DNA of 64,000 nt from Balneolales bacterium ANBcel1 (GTDB taxonomy: Bacteria > Bacteroidota > Rhodothermia > Balneolales > Natronogracilivirgulaceae): positions 62,001 to 126,000 of the forward strand of contig JARULB010000006.1 of NCBI GenBank assembly GCA_029688905.1. The letters run 5' to 3'. Below the pieces are notes generated by a model. It had not been told where the DNA came from, made no database searches, and worked only from the letters and a program-made list of their open reading frames with translations. Shown here piece by piece: positions 47,333 to 55,031 of this stretch (its first letter is position 1; each line of letters opens with the position of its first letter). Made by a program: the position numbers and the translations under genes.

Positions 47333-48493
47333 CTACTTCAAATCGTCGATGCTGACCCACCTTCGTTCGTTCCAGGCCTGCAAGCCGGCTTCCGCCAGCT
47401 GGACTCCTTTCGCGGCTTCGCGTAAATCCCAGCGGAACGGGGTTCCGTGATGCAGGCTTTTCAGGAACAGTTCCCATTGGATTTTGAACGCGTTGTCGTA
47501 CGTTTGTGTCGTTGGCATCTTCATCCAGTGGTCGTGGAACGTATGGGGATTCTCGATATCCGGATTCCAGACGGGACGCGGGGTGGCCGAATGAGACTGA
47601 ATCCAGGCTTCACGCAATCCCGCTACCGCCGAGCCATCGGTACCATCAACCTGGAAGGTGACCAGGTCGTCTTTGCGTACCCGGGTGGTCCAGGATGAGT
47701 TGAATTGGGCGACGACTCCGTTTTCCAGTTCAAAAATCGCGTACGCGGCATCGTCGGCGGTGGCTTTGTACGGTTTGCCGTTTTCATCGAATCGTTCCGG
47801 GATATGAGTGGCGCCCAGACAGGCCACCGATTTCACATCACCGAACAGATTGTCGAGTACATAGCGCCAGTGGCAGAACATGTCCAGGATAATACCGCCG
47901 CCATCCTCCTTTCGATAATTCCAGGACGGACGCTGGGCCGGAACGGTATCGCCCTCGAATACCCAATAGCCGAAGTCGGCTTTCACGGAGAGAATTCGTC
48001 CGAAGAATCCCTGATCCCTGAGCAGGGCGAGCTTAAGCAGGCCGGGCAGCCACAGCTTGTCCTGCACCACCCCGTGGCGCACGCCCGCATTTTCAGCAAG
48101 CCGGTGCAGGTCCATCGCGTCTTCGGTATTCAGGGCCGTAGGTTTTTCGCAATAGATATGCTTTCCGGCAGCGATCGCCTTTTTCACATTCGCATACCGC
48201 TGCTCGGTGGTAAGCGCGTCAAAATAGACGGGGTACTCGGGGTTGTTCAGATAGCTGTCGAGATCGGTTGACCATTCCCGGATGCCTGTCTGTTCGGCCA
48301 GGGCCTCCAGTTTGGCGGCATTTCGTCCCAGCAGCACGGGCCGGGGCAACAGCACCTCGTTATTGCCGAGCGTCACGCCGCCCTGTTCCATGATGGGGAG
48401 AATCGAACGCAGCAGATGCTGGTTTTTTCCCATCCGCCCGGTCACACCATTCATAATGATACCGACCGTATGGGTTTTGATGGATGTACTCAT
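47333..48493 (-). CDS. Gfo/Idh/MocA family oxidoreductase
   Basis: A 386-residue cytosolic NAD(P)-dependent oxidoreductase. The N-terminal Rossmann region begins VGIIMNGVTGRMG, an atypical glycine motif. The family signature YCEKPTALN is near residue 118 and the catalytic-domain segment GGGIILDMFCHWRYVLDNLFG near 210 supplies the usual His. It lacks a Tat signal. It sits upstream of the GH88/SDR genes on the same strand, separated by 186 bp. It could act on a pectin-derived sugar acid; the substrate cannot be read from sequence. Confidence 0.86.
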   Translation of the reverse strand: MSTSIKTHTVGIIMNGVTGRMGKNQHLLRSILPIMEQGGVTLGNNEVLLPRPVLLGRNAAKLEALAEQTGIREWSTDLDSYLNNPEYPVYFDALTTEQRYANVKKAIAAGKHIYCEKPTALNTEDAMDLHRLAENAGVRHGVVQDKLWLPGLLKLALLRDQGFFGRILSVKADFGYWVFEGDTVPAQRPSWNYRKEDGGGIILDMFCHWRYVLDNLFGDVKSVACLGATHIPERFDENGKPYKATADDAAYAIFELENGVVAQFNSSWTTRVRKDDLVTFQVDGTDGSAVAGLREAWIQSHSATPRPVWNPDIENPHTFHDHWMKMPTTQTYDNAFKIQWELFLKSLHHGTPFRWDLREAAKGVQLAEAGLQAWNERRWVSIDDLK

Positions 48494-48588
48494 GTATGTA
48501 ACCGAAATGGTTTATGATGATAATGATTGATTACGCCATGGATGCCGGGCCTGACAGCGGGTTCACTGACACGACATCGGGAATTTCA

Positions 48589-49041
48589 TTACGACTTATC
48601 GGGTGCGTCGGTACATTGCGGCCGGGCACCGTCCGGCAGATCCGGGACATCCACCCCGGCTTTGGGGAGAGTCCCTTCGAGTTCCTGCCGCCAGTGGGCG
48701 ACATCACCCGCCGGTCCGTAGCAATAGATCATCTTCATGGGCCGCGCACCGGTATTGGTAAGCTGGTGGTATTCTCCCGGGGGGATGTAAACTGCCTGTC
48801 CAGCCTTTACGGCCGTCCTCTCCTGCCCGAGACACATCTCCCCTTCACCTTCAAGCACAAAATAGATTTCCTCCTGTTCCTGATTATGCCAGGGGACCTG
48901 TCCGCCGTCCGGCTCCAGAACGACCATACCCATGGCAAACTGTTCGGCCTGAATCGGCGATGCGCCTCCAACCACATTGCGGGTGTGGCGCCGGGCGGGG
49001 AACCTCCTCCCCTCCATTGTATTAATATCAGCGATGATCAT
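48589..49041 (-). CDS. Cupin-domain protein
   Basis: A 150-residue single-domain cupin. The two cupin motifs are visible: PWHNQEQEEIYFVLEGEGEM (motif 1, His and Glu ligands) and VYIPPGEYHQLTN (motif 2, His). One metal ion is expected. The ATG at 49041 starts MIIADINTMEGRRF. Such small cupins in uronate loci can be isomerases (KdgF-like) or sugar-binding accessory proteins, and a role in ring-opening of unsaturated uronates is possible. That is inference from location and fold, not from diagnostic residues. Confidence 0.8.
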   Translation of the reverse strand: MIIADINTMEGRRFPARRHTRNVVGGASPIQAEQFAMGMVVLEPDGGQVPWHNQEQEEIYFVLEGEGEMCLGQERTAVKAGQAVYIPPGEYHQLTNTGARPMKMIYCYGPAGDVAHWRQELEGTLPKAGVDVPDLPDGARPQCTDAPDKS

Positions 49042-49142
49042 ATCGGGCTACCTATGTTGATTACATATCTGTGGCTACGCGGGGACATTCCGTGCTGCCT
49101 GGCGGACACGCCCCGAAACCGGGCCGGGCCGCACGCCTTTGG

Positions 49143-49409
49143 TCAGCCCCTGCTTTTTTGCAAAGCCGGGATCAGCAGTCGGCTGATCAGCAGATAGACG
49201 CCGCGGATAATCAAACGAAGGACGGCCAACAGCACATAATACACCACAGACAGTAGCAGAACGATATGCAGCTGCGAAATAAGCTCCGACCATTGCCCGT
49301 CGTAGGTGCGAATGGCATAGACATTGGTTAAAAATGCCACTGCCAGCATGATCACCCAGATGAGCACCTCCCTCCAAATGGACGACACCTTGATTCTGAT
49401 TTCTTTCAT
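49143..49409 (-). CDS. Small two-helix membrane protein
   Basis: An 88-residue hydrophobic protein starting MKEIRIKVSSIWREVL. Two membrane helices (about residues 12-31 and 44-65), then an amphipathic segment and a basic end (LLIPALQKSRG). I do not recognise a family. The cupin gene lies 101 bp downstream and the Tat-Gfo gene 72 bp upstream, all on the minus strand. Coding status is supported by the hydrophobic organisation and a clear start. Confidence 0.6.
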   Translation of the reverse strand: MKEIRIKVSSIWREVLIWVIMLAVAFLTNVYAIRTYDGQWSELISQLHIVLLLSVVYYVLLAVLRLIIRGVYLLISRLLIPALQKSRG

Positions 49410-49481
49410 AATTGTCGATAGTTAATAATTCGTTGTATTGCAATAAACACGATGCTGCGAGTAACCGTCGGGTACCCGTGA

Positions 49482-50753
49482 TCAGACGAGGTATTTATCC
49501 GGCACGGTGATAACGCGATCGCTGTAGGTGGCGTCCTCGGCGGCCAGTGCCCATATGGATGCGCGGTATCCCTCAATCGTAAGCTGCTCCGGGGCTTCCC
49601 CTTTTCGGATAAAATCGACGAAGGCCTCCAGGAAAAGCTGTGTTTCATTCATTTCCCAGTCTTCCGAGATAAACTCGCCACCGTAGGCTACCGGTTCCGC
49701 CGGAACCCATGTAGCGCCACCGATCGGAATCGTGTCGAAAAGGCTGGATTCAATGCTGTGGATCATCTTGCGGATGGCAGGCGGTGCGGGCGGCTCTTCC
49801 CAGAACTCCTTGTTGATTTCGAGATCGGCCATCCCCTTGTTGCCCAAGGCCTGGATCTGTACGCCATTGTGCTTGTTGCTCTGCAGGCAGCTGTAATCAA
49901 AATTGGTTCCGTCCGGATACTGGAACACCAGCGAGAAGTTGTCCCAAACCTCGCGGTGATCCTTCCAGAAATTGATGCTGCCGCGGCCGGTGACACTTAC
50001 CGGCTGTTCGTCGAGCACCCAGTTGGCAATCTGAAGGTGGTGAGAGCAAAGTTCGGTAATCATGCCACCCGAGGATTCCCTGTAGAGCCTCCAGTTGAGC
50101 TGGCGGTCCATGTCCGACAACGGCTCGGCATCGTACATGATCCAGCTCCGGTTGCGGTGCCAATGGCCCTTCATCATGGTAATCGGACCGTAGTAGCCGT
50201 TGCGGACCCGGTCGATCGCCTCCAGGTATACCGGACTGAACAGCCGCTGATGGCCGATCAGCAGTATTTTATTGAGCCGCACATGTTCGTCGTACATCAA
50301 CTTGACATCGTCCATGGTCCGAGCCATCGATTTCTCGCAAAACACGTGGATGCCTTTTTCAAAGGCCGCAATGGTTGGGCCTACATGCTTGTGCAGCGGT
50401 GTGGAGATAACGACACCGTCCATCTCCACCCGATCCAGCATTTCGCGATAGTCGTAAAACGCAGGCACATCACTACCTGCGATGCGAATGGCATCCTGAT
50501 AATGGGGTTCGTAGATATCGCACACGGCTGCCACTTCCACATTCAGCCGGTCCTTGAAATCGATCACATTTTCCATCAGTGTACTGCCCCGGTTGCCGGT
50601 TCCGATGAATCCCAGACGAATGCGGTCGGACGCTCCCCTACCGGATGGTGCGGGGTTGTTAAAGGCCGAAATCCAGGGCATCGCCGAGGCAAAAGCGGCG
50701 GAACCCGCCAGCGTGGAAGTCAGCTCCAGAAATTTTCTTCGGTTGATTTGCAT
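49482..50753 (-). CDS. Tat-exported Gfo/Idh/MocA family oxidoreductase
   Basis: A 423-residue oxidoreductase beginning MQINRRKFLELTSTLAGSAAFASA, a twin-arginine signal. The Rossmann motif GFIGTGNRGS is near residue 53; the family EKP signature is EKSMARTMDD here, keeping the Lys but replacing Pro with Ser. The substrate domain contains WRLYRESSGGMITELCSHHLQIANW with the usual His. Periplasmic location makes NAD(P) regeneration a puzzle unless the cofactor stays bound, as in glucose-fructose oxidoreductase. The substrate is unknown. Confidence 0.88.
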   Translation of the reverse strand: MQINRRKFLELTSTLAGSAAFASAMPWISAFNNPAPSGRGASDRIRLGFIGTGNRGSTLMENVIDFKDRLNVEVAAVCDIYEPHYQDAIRIAGSDVPAFYDYREMLDRVEMDGVVISTPLHKHVGPTIAAFEKGIHVFCEKSMARTMDDVKLMYDEHVRLNKILLIGHQRLFSPVYLEAIDRVRNGYYGPITMMKGHWHRNRSWIMYDAEPLSDMDRQLNWRLYRESSGGMITELCSHHLQIANWVLDEQPVSVTGRGSINFWKDHREVWDNFSLVFQYPDGTNFDYSCLQSNKHNGVQIQALGNKGMADLEINKEFWEEPPAPPAIRKMIHSIESSLFDTIPIGGATWVPAEPVAYGGEFISEDWEMNETQLFLEAFVDFIRKGEAPEQLTIEGYRASIWALAAEDATYSDRVITVPDKYLV

Positions 50754-50822
50754 GGTGTTCCGTAATTAATAGTAAGATCCACTGGATCGGTTTAAATAAG
50801 TTGTCTTAATGGTATCGCTGAT

Positions 50823-51731
50823 TCAAAACATCGCCTTCTCCGGCACTTCCGGAGCATAATCTGTTTTCACAACATCACAACCGTACTCCTCTTTCACGCT
50901 TTTGATCACTTCCTCAGAGGATACAAGAAATGCCGTCGACAGCACTTCGGCTACGACCGGTGATGCCGAACAGACGCTGACCGTCATGCACCGCTCCACG
51001 GGATACCCGCTGAACGGATTGATCACATGACGATGGTTGCAAAGTTTGCCGTAATCGTCCACAAAAAAGTTGCTGGATGTGGAGACCGAGGCATCGGTGA
51101 CATCGAAGGTATGCAGCGCCTGGCCGGGGCTGGAATAATTGTTCAAACCTACACGCCAACAGTCACCGGCCGGATGACGGCCCATGGCCAGTACCGAACT
51201 CTCGCCAAAGCTGATAAACGCGTCCTTCACCGAGAAGTCCTGCAGCAGCTTGCGGCACCGCTCAAGGGCATAGCCTTTTCCGAAACCGCCGAGATCAATC
51301 TCGAGGGAGTCGTTCTCAAACGCTACGGTCCGTTCGTTTTCATCCAACTGGATTCGGCTCATTCCTGTGGCATCCATCGTTTCATAAAGGCCCAAATCGG
51401 CTTGATCGTCAGAAGTTCGCTGTTTCCAGTACTCCAGTACAGGACGCATGGAAATGTCAAAAGCGCCACGAGTTTTCTTAAAAAAAATCCTGCATTTAGT
51501 GAGGATGTCAAAAATCTCTTCACTCACCTGCACGGGTTCCTTTCCGGCATTTTTGTTGATGATTGCGATTTCACTGTAGGGGATGAAGCGGCTGAGGCTG
51601 CTTTCGACCCGGTTAACCTCCTGCCTGACAACACCGAAAACCCGCTCACCGGCGTCCTCATCCATCCCGGGGAATACCATATGGCAACGGGTTCCCATCG
51701 CGTAAAAACTGTTATGATAGACGGCGTTCAT
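50823..51731 (-). CDS. apbE: FAD:protein FMN transferase (ApbE family)
   Basis: A 302-residue flavinyltransferase. The ApbE signature is clear: SSLSRFIPYSEIAIINKNAG near residue 40, IDLGGFGKGYALER with the conserved Gly-rich and Lys residues near 145-160, and the Mg2+-binding region near HVINPFSGYPVE. The family covalently attaches FMN to Thr of Nqr/Rnf subunits or other flavoproteins. Unlike most ApbE proteins, no lipoprotein signal is visible (start MNAVYHNSFYAMGTRC), so it may act in the cytosol. It lies alone with its own upstream region and a candidate operator 73 bp before the start. No target flavoprotein is encoded nearby. Confidence 0.9.
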   Translation of the reverse strand: MNAVYHNSFYAMGTRCHMVFPGMDEDAGERVFGVVRQEVNRVESSLSRFIPYSEIAIINKNAGKEPVQVSEEIFDILTKCRIFFKKTRGAFDISMRPVLEYWKQRTSDDQADLGLYETMDATGMSRIQLDENERTVAFENDSLEIDLGGFGKGYALERCRKLLQDFSVKDAFISFGESSVLAMGRHPAGDCWRVGLNNYSSPGQALHTFDVTDASVSTSSNFFVDDYGKLCNHRHVINPFSGYPVERCMTVSVCSASPVVAEVLSTAFLVSSEEVIKSVKEEYGCDVVKTDYAPEVPEKAMF

Positions 51732-51803
51732 GTCTGTTGGAGGTACGGTCTTCGACCGATAGCTGCATTAGTTATTGTTTAAAAAAGCGGCTTCCTAAAT
51801 AGA

Positions 51804-51815
51804 TTAACCGGTTAC
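51804..51815. promoter_or_regulatory. Candidate LacI-type operator, site 4
   Basis: TTAACCGGTTAC, 73 bp upstream of apbE and just past the lacI terminator. The flanking bases ACCGGTTACTTCnAAAG are shared with site 6 at 57741. Confidence 0.6.
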
Positions 51816-51826
51816 TTCAAAGCAAT

Positions 51827-51850
51827 AAAAAAAAGGCTTTCAAAAAAGCC
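51827..51850 (-). terminator. Rho-independent terminator of lacI
   Basis: On the minus strand GGCTTT-TTTG-AAAGCC is followed directly by eight T. It ends the lacI transcript before apbE. Confidence 0.88.
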
Positions 51851-51985
51851 GGGAACACTGGAGCCCTGTGTTGTCGATTCGAAGGAGACCTTGATTCCAT
51901 CCGGTTGCACAGTACAGGTTCGTTGCTTTCACGTTACCTATAAAAACGGAAAAATTCAACGATAATTGTCGCTACCGGGAGGTGA

Positions 51986-53035
51986 TCAGCCGGTTTCGAT
52001 GCCCTGTCGTGTCTTCCATTCAAGTGGAAAATCATTTCCGCTCACCAGGAATTCGGTCTCCATAATATCCAGCCGGTTTTCCGCCTGTACTTCGCCGGCA
52101 ATTTCGCGTATCAGCATATCGGCCGCCCTTTCACCCATCGTTTCCGCCGGCTGGTGGATGTAGTATTGCGGAAACGGCACGATGTTCCGTATTCCGCTGT
52201 CGCCGAATGCAAGCATTTTCAACCGGTCAATAATGGTCGGATCCAGCTCGCGCATTGCAATATAGGCTCCGAGGGCTACAGGAAAGGTCACCGAAAACAA
52301 TCCGTCGATGTCCCCCCCTCGCTCATACAACTCCTTGAATCCCTTGTAACCGGCTTCTTCTCCAAAGCCCCCCTGGGTAATGAATTCGGGGTTTACTGTC
52401 AGTCCATGATCTACCAGCGCTTTCTCATAACCCATCCTCCGGTTTCGGCCGATGGAGATGTGATCGTACCCCGACAGGTGCGCAATTTTTCTGCAGCCGT
52501 ATTCGATCAACTTGCTGACCCCCAGCCTGGCAGCATTCATATCATCGATAATGACGCTGTTGAATCCCAGGTCCGGAATGTGGCGGTCAAAAAACACAAG
52601 CGGGATCTGCATGTCACGAAGCCATTCATACACTTCTAGGTTCCTGGTATCCATGGAGACCGATACCAGCAGCCCGTCCACCTGCATGGACATCAACGCT
52701 TCGATATGCTTTCTTTCCAGCTCTTCATTTTCATCCGATACCGTCAGAACGATCTCGTACTCGTGGGATGCCGCCGATTTCTGAATTCCGGCAACCACAT
52801 GAGCGAAAAAGTTGTGCGCGATTTTGGGAACCACCACGCCGAGTGTGCGGCTTCTGGAAGAAGTCAGCGACCGGGCAATCAGATTGGGCCTGTATCCGAT
52901 CTGCTCGGCGACCTTTTTGACTTTCTTCTTGGTTGCCTCGGAAATATCCGGATGATTTCTGAGGGCTTTGGACACACTTACCTTGGTCAGGCCAAGAATC
53001 TTGGCAATATCGTTGAGCGTCGCTTTCTTTTTCAT
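51986..53035 (-). CDS. LacI family transcriptional regulator
   Basis: A 349-residue repressor-type regulator. The ATG at 53035 puts the helix-turn-helix at residues 5-24 (TLNDIAKILGLTKVSVSKAL) followed by the hinge helix region (NLIARSLTSS). The periplasmic-binding-protein-like sensor domain spans about 60-340 (RTLGVVVPKIAHNFF, FDRHIPDLGFNSVIIDD, GCRKIAHLSGYDHISIG). Its effector is probably a sugar or uronate intermediate. It is transcribed divergently from the GH28 gene. The recurrent dyad KTAAyCGGTTAC, with the central CpG typical of LacI operators, lies in this divergent region and at seven other places in the island, so it is the natural candidate to bind it. Confidence 0.92.
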   Translation of the reverse strand: MKKKATLNDIAKILGLTKVSVSKALRNHPDISEATKKKVKKVAEQIGYRPNLIARSLTSSRSRTLGVVVPKIAHNFFAHVVAGIQKSAASHEYEIVLTVSDENEELERKHIEALMSMQVDGLLVSVSMDTRNLEVYEWLRDMQIPLVFFDRHIPDLGFNSVIIDDMNAARLGVSKLIEYGCRKIAHLSGYDHISIGRNRRMGYEKALVDHGLTVNPEFITQGGFGEEAGYKGFKELYERGGDIDGLFSVTFPVALGAYIAMRELDPTIIDRLKMLAFGDSGIRNIVPFPQYYIHQPAETMGERAADMLIREIAGEVQAENRLDIMETEFLVSGNDFPLEWKTRQGIETG

Positions 53036-53408
53036 GAATCGAAACGTATGGTGGCGGGATGTGCCGTACCGGTAACCTTTTCGCGGCTGCACATGATCGA
53101 GAAACAGTTCTATGGCAAAGATACCATCTGCCATATCCGCAATGAAAAGCGTTCCAAAAACAGGCACTGTACACAGAGTAAACGGTTAATTAACAAAAAA
53201 TACGCTACAGTTCCAATGCATTTTTTTGGGATGTCACGATTAAACAGTACGTTAAACTCACCGGCTCCTGTAACGAAAATCCCCCTTGCAGCCGTCATAG
53301 AAGCTACAATCATCTCACGGACCGGCGCGCGGTCATCCTTCCTGTAGTGATACATTCTGCCCGCCCGTCATCCACCCAATCCGTTCACCCAAAAACAGCT
53401 TCAAGCAA
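53036..53408. other. Divergent regulatory region between lacI and GH28
   Basis: 373 bp without a convincing ORF. It holds operator site 5 at 53178-53189 and an A/T-rich stretch around 53190-53240 that could hold promoters for both directions. A minus-strand frame at 53110-53355 is not coding in character. Confidence 0.6.
53178..53189. promoter_or_regulatory. Candidate LacI-type operator, site 5
   Basis: GTAAACGGTTAA, 143 bp upstream of lacI and 220 bp upstream of GH28. With its right flank it reads GTAAACGGTTAATTAAC, nearly the same as site 7. It may serve autoregulation. Confidence 0.55.
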
Positions 53409-55028
53409 ATGAGTCATATTCCAGAAATTCGTACATCCGCGACACAACGTCCCATTGGGGGAATCTCTCTTTTTCTGATGGTGTTGTTGCTTCTCACCAA
53501 CTGCACGGCAATGGAGGCTACGGCTCAGTCAGAGCAGGTTCCCCATGAAATCGCGCCGATAACCGCTCCCTTCCCGATGCCGCAGCTGGAACGCCCGGCC
53601 ATCCCCGACCGGGTTTTCGACATCCGGGATTTCGGCGCACAACAGCGGCATGAAAGCGAAGACGAGCTCATCACCGACGCTATCCATGATGCGATTGAAA
53701 CGGCGCATCGTTCGGGCGGAGGCACGGTATTGATTCCGGAAGGATCGTGGCTGACCGGCCCCATCCACCTGATGAGCAACATCAACCTGCATGTAGAGGA
53801 GGGCGCGACCGTCTATTTCAGTGAAAACAGGGAAGATTACCTGCCGGTAGTCCGCCAGCGCCATGAAGGGGTGGAAGCGTACAACTACTCTCCGCTCATC
53901 TATGCCTACAAAGTGAAGAACGTGGCCGTAACAGGCAAAGGAGTATTTGACGGTCAGGGACAGCAGTGGTGGGATTGGTACCGTGAATATGGTCCCCCGC
54001 CCCGGGCCATCGCCACCAAAGTGCCGCTCAGCCGGCGCGATTTCGGCAAGGGCTCCGGCATGGAGGGCATGAGGCCCAATTTCCTGGTATTCTGGGAGTC
54101 GGAGAACATCCTGGTGGAAGGGGTCACGTTCAACGACGGACCGATGTGGAACGTCCAGCTGATTTACAGCAAAAACGCCATCGTGCGGGACGTGACCGTC
54201 AACAGCCTTAATGCCCCCAATGGCGACGGACTGGTGATCGACTCATCCAGCGAGGTGCTTATTGAGTACAATCACTTTGAGACCGGTGACGATGCCGTGG
54301 TGATCAAATCGGGACTCAATGAGGAGGGCCTTGAAATCAACATCCCTACGGAAAACGTTGTTGTCCGGAACTTTACCGCCCGTGATGTCAGGACCGGCAG
54401 CGGCGGTGTGGTATTCGGCAGCGAGACCTCCGGCGGCATCCGGAACATCTATGTGCATGATGCCGTGTTCGAAGGCAGTGACCGCGGTATCCGGTTCAAA
54501 ACCGAGCGCGGCCGCGGAAATGTGACCGAAAATATCTATGTGCGTGATGTTCGCATGAAAAACATCACCTACGAAGCGATCAACTTCAATACGTTCTATA
54601 CCGGCCCGGATGTTATCGGACCCGCCCCCGCTATTCGCAACATCGACATTCGAAACGTGGAAATCGACGGGGTCCCCAACGCCATTGTACTCATCGGTCT
54701 GCCCGAACTCTGGCTCGAAAACATCACCCTGGAAAACATATCTGTGGTTAACGCAGAGCGCGGGGCACAGCTTACACGCGTAAAAAACCTGGCGATTAAA
54801 AATGTGGATATCCGGTCCAGTGACCGTGCGATGACCGCCGAGGATGTCTACGAATTCTCCATCGAAAACCTGCGCCTTACGGATGATACCGGCCAGGCTC
54901 CGCTTCTGTTCCGGGGCCGCCATACAGGCGCCGTGTTCTACGGAAATTTCCCGACCGACCAGGTCCGATTCGAGGATGGCCTGACCGATGATATCCTCAA
55001 GGAACATATGGACCCGCAAGCCTGGTAG
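53409..55028 (+). CDS. GH28 family polygalacturonase
   Basis: A 539-residue secreted beta-helix glycosidase. N-terminal hydrophobic signal ISLFLMVLLLLTNC could be a lipoprotein signal. The pectinase-like start FDIRDFGAQ (about 73-81) and the GH28 catalytic motifs follow: NGDG near 272 and TGDDAVVIKSG near 293 carrying the catalytic aspartates, GSETSGGIRN, and RFKTERGRG replacing the usual RIK(T). It probably hydrolyses homogalacturonan, exo-acting by resemblance. Four bases separate its stop from the next start, so it is co-transcribed with the HEAT-PL1 gene. Confidence 0.92.
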   Translation: MSHIPEIRTSATQRPIGGISLFLMVLLLLTNCTAMEATAQSEQVPHEIAPITAPFPMPQLERPAIPDRVFDIRDFGAQQRHESEDELITDAIHDAIETAHRSGGGTVLIPEGSWLTGPIHLMSNINLHVEEGATVYFSENREDYLPVVRQRHEGVEAYNYSPLIYAYKVKNVAVTGKGVFDGQGQQWWDWYREYGPPPRAIATKVPLSRRDFGKGSGMEGMRPNFLVFWESENILVEGVTFNDGPMWNVQLIYSKNAIVRDVTVNSLNAPNGDGLVIDSSSEVLIEYNHFETGDDAVVIKSGLNEEGLEINIPTENVVVRNFTARDVRTGSGGVVFGSETSGGIRNIYVHDAVFEGSDRGIRFKTERGRGNVTENIYVRDVRMKNITYEAINFNTFYTGPDVIGPAPAIRNIDIRNVEIDGVPNAIVLIGLPELWLENITLENISVVNAERGAQLTRVKNLAIKNVDIRSSDRAMTAEDVYEFSIENLRLTDDTGQAPLLFRGRHTGAVFYGNFPTDQVRFEDGLTDDILKEHMDPQAW

Positions 55029-55031
55029 TAT

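Noticed and set aside
53110-53355. 81-codon minus-strand frame upstream of lacI
   Set aside because: It overlaps the operator and promoter region, has no Shine-Dalgarno sequence or recognisable domain.
54243-55019. 258-codon minus-strand frame across GH28
   Set aside because: Shadow of the GH28 beta-helix; no independent support.
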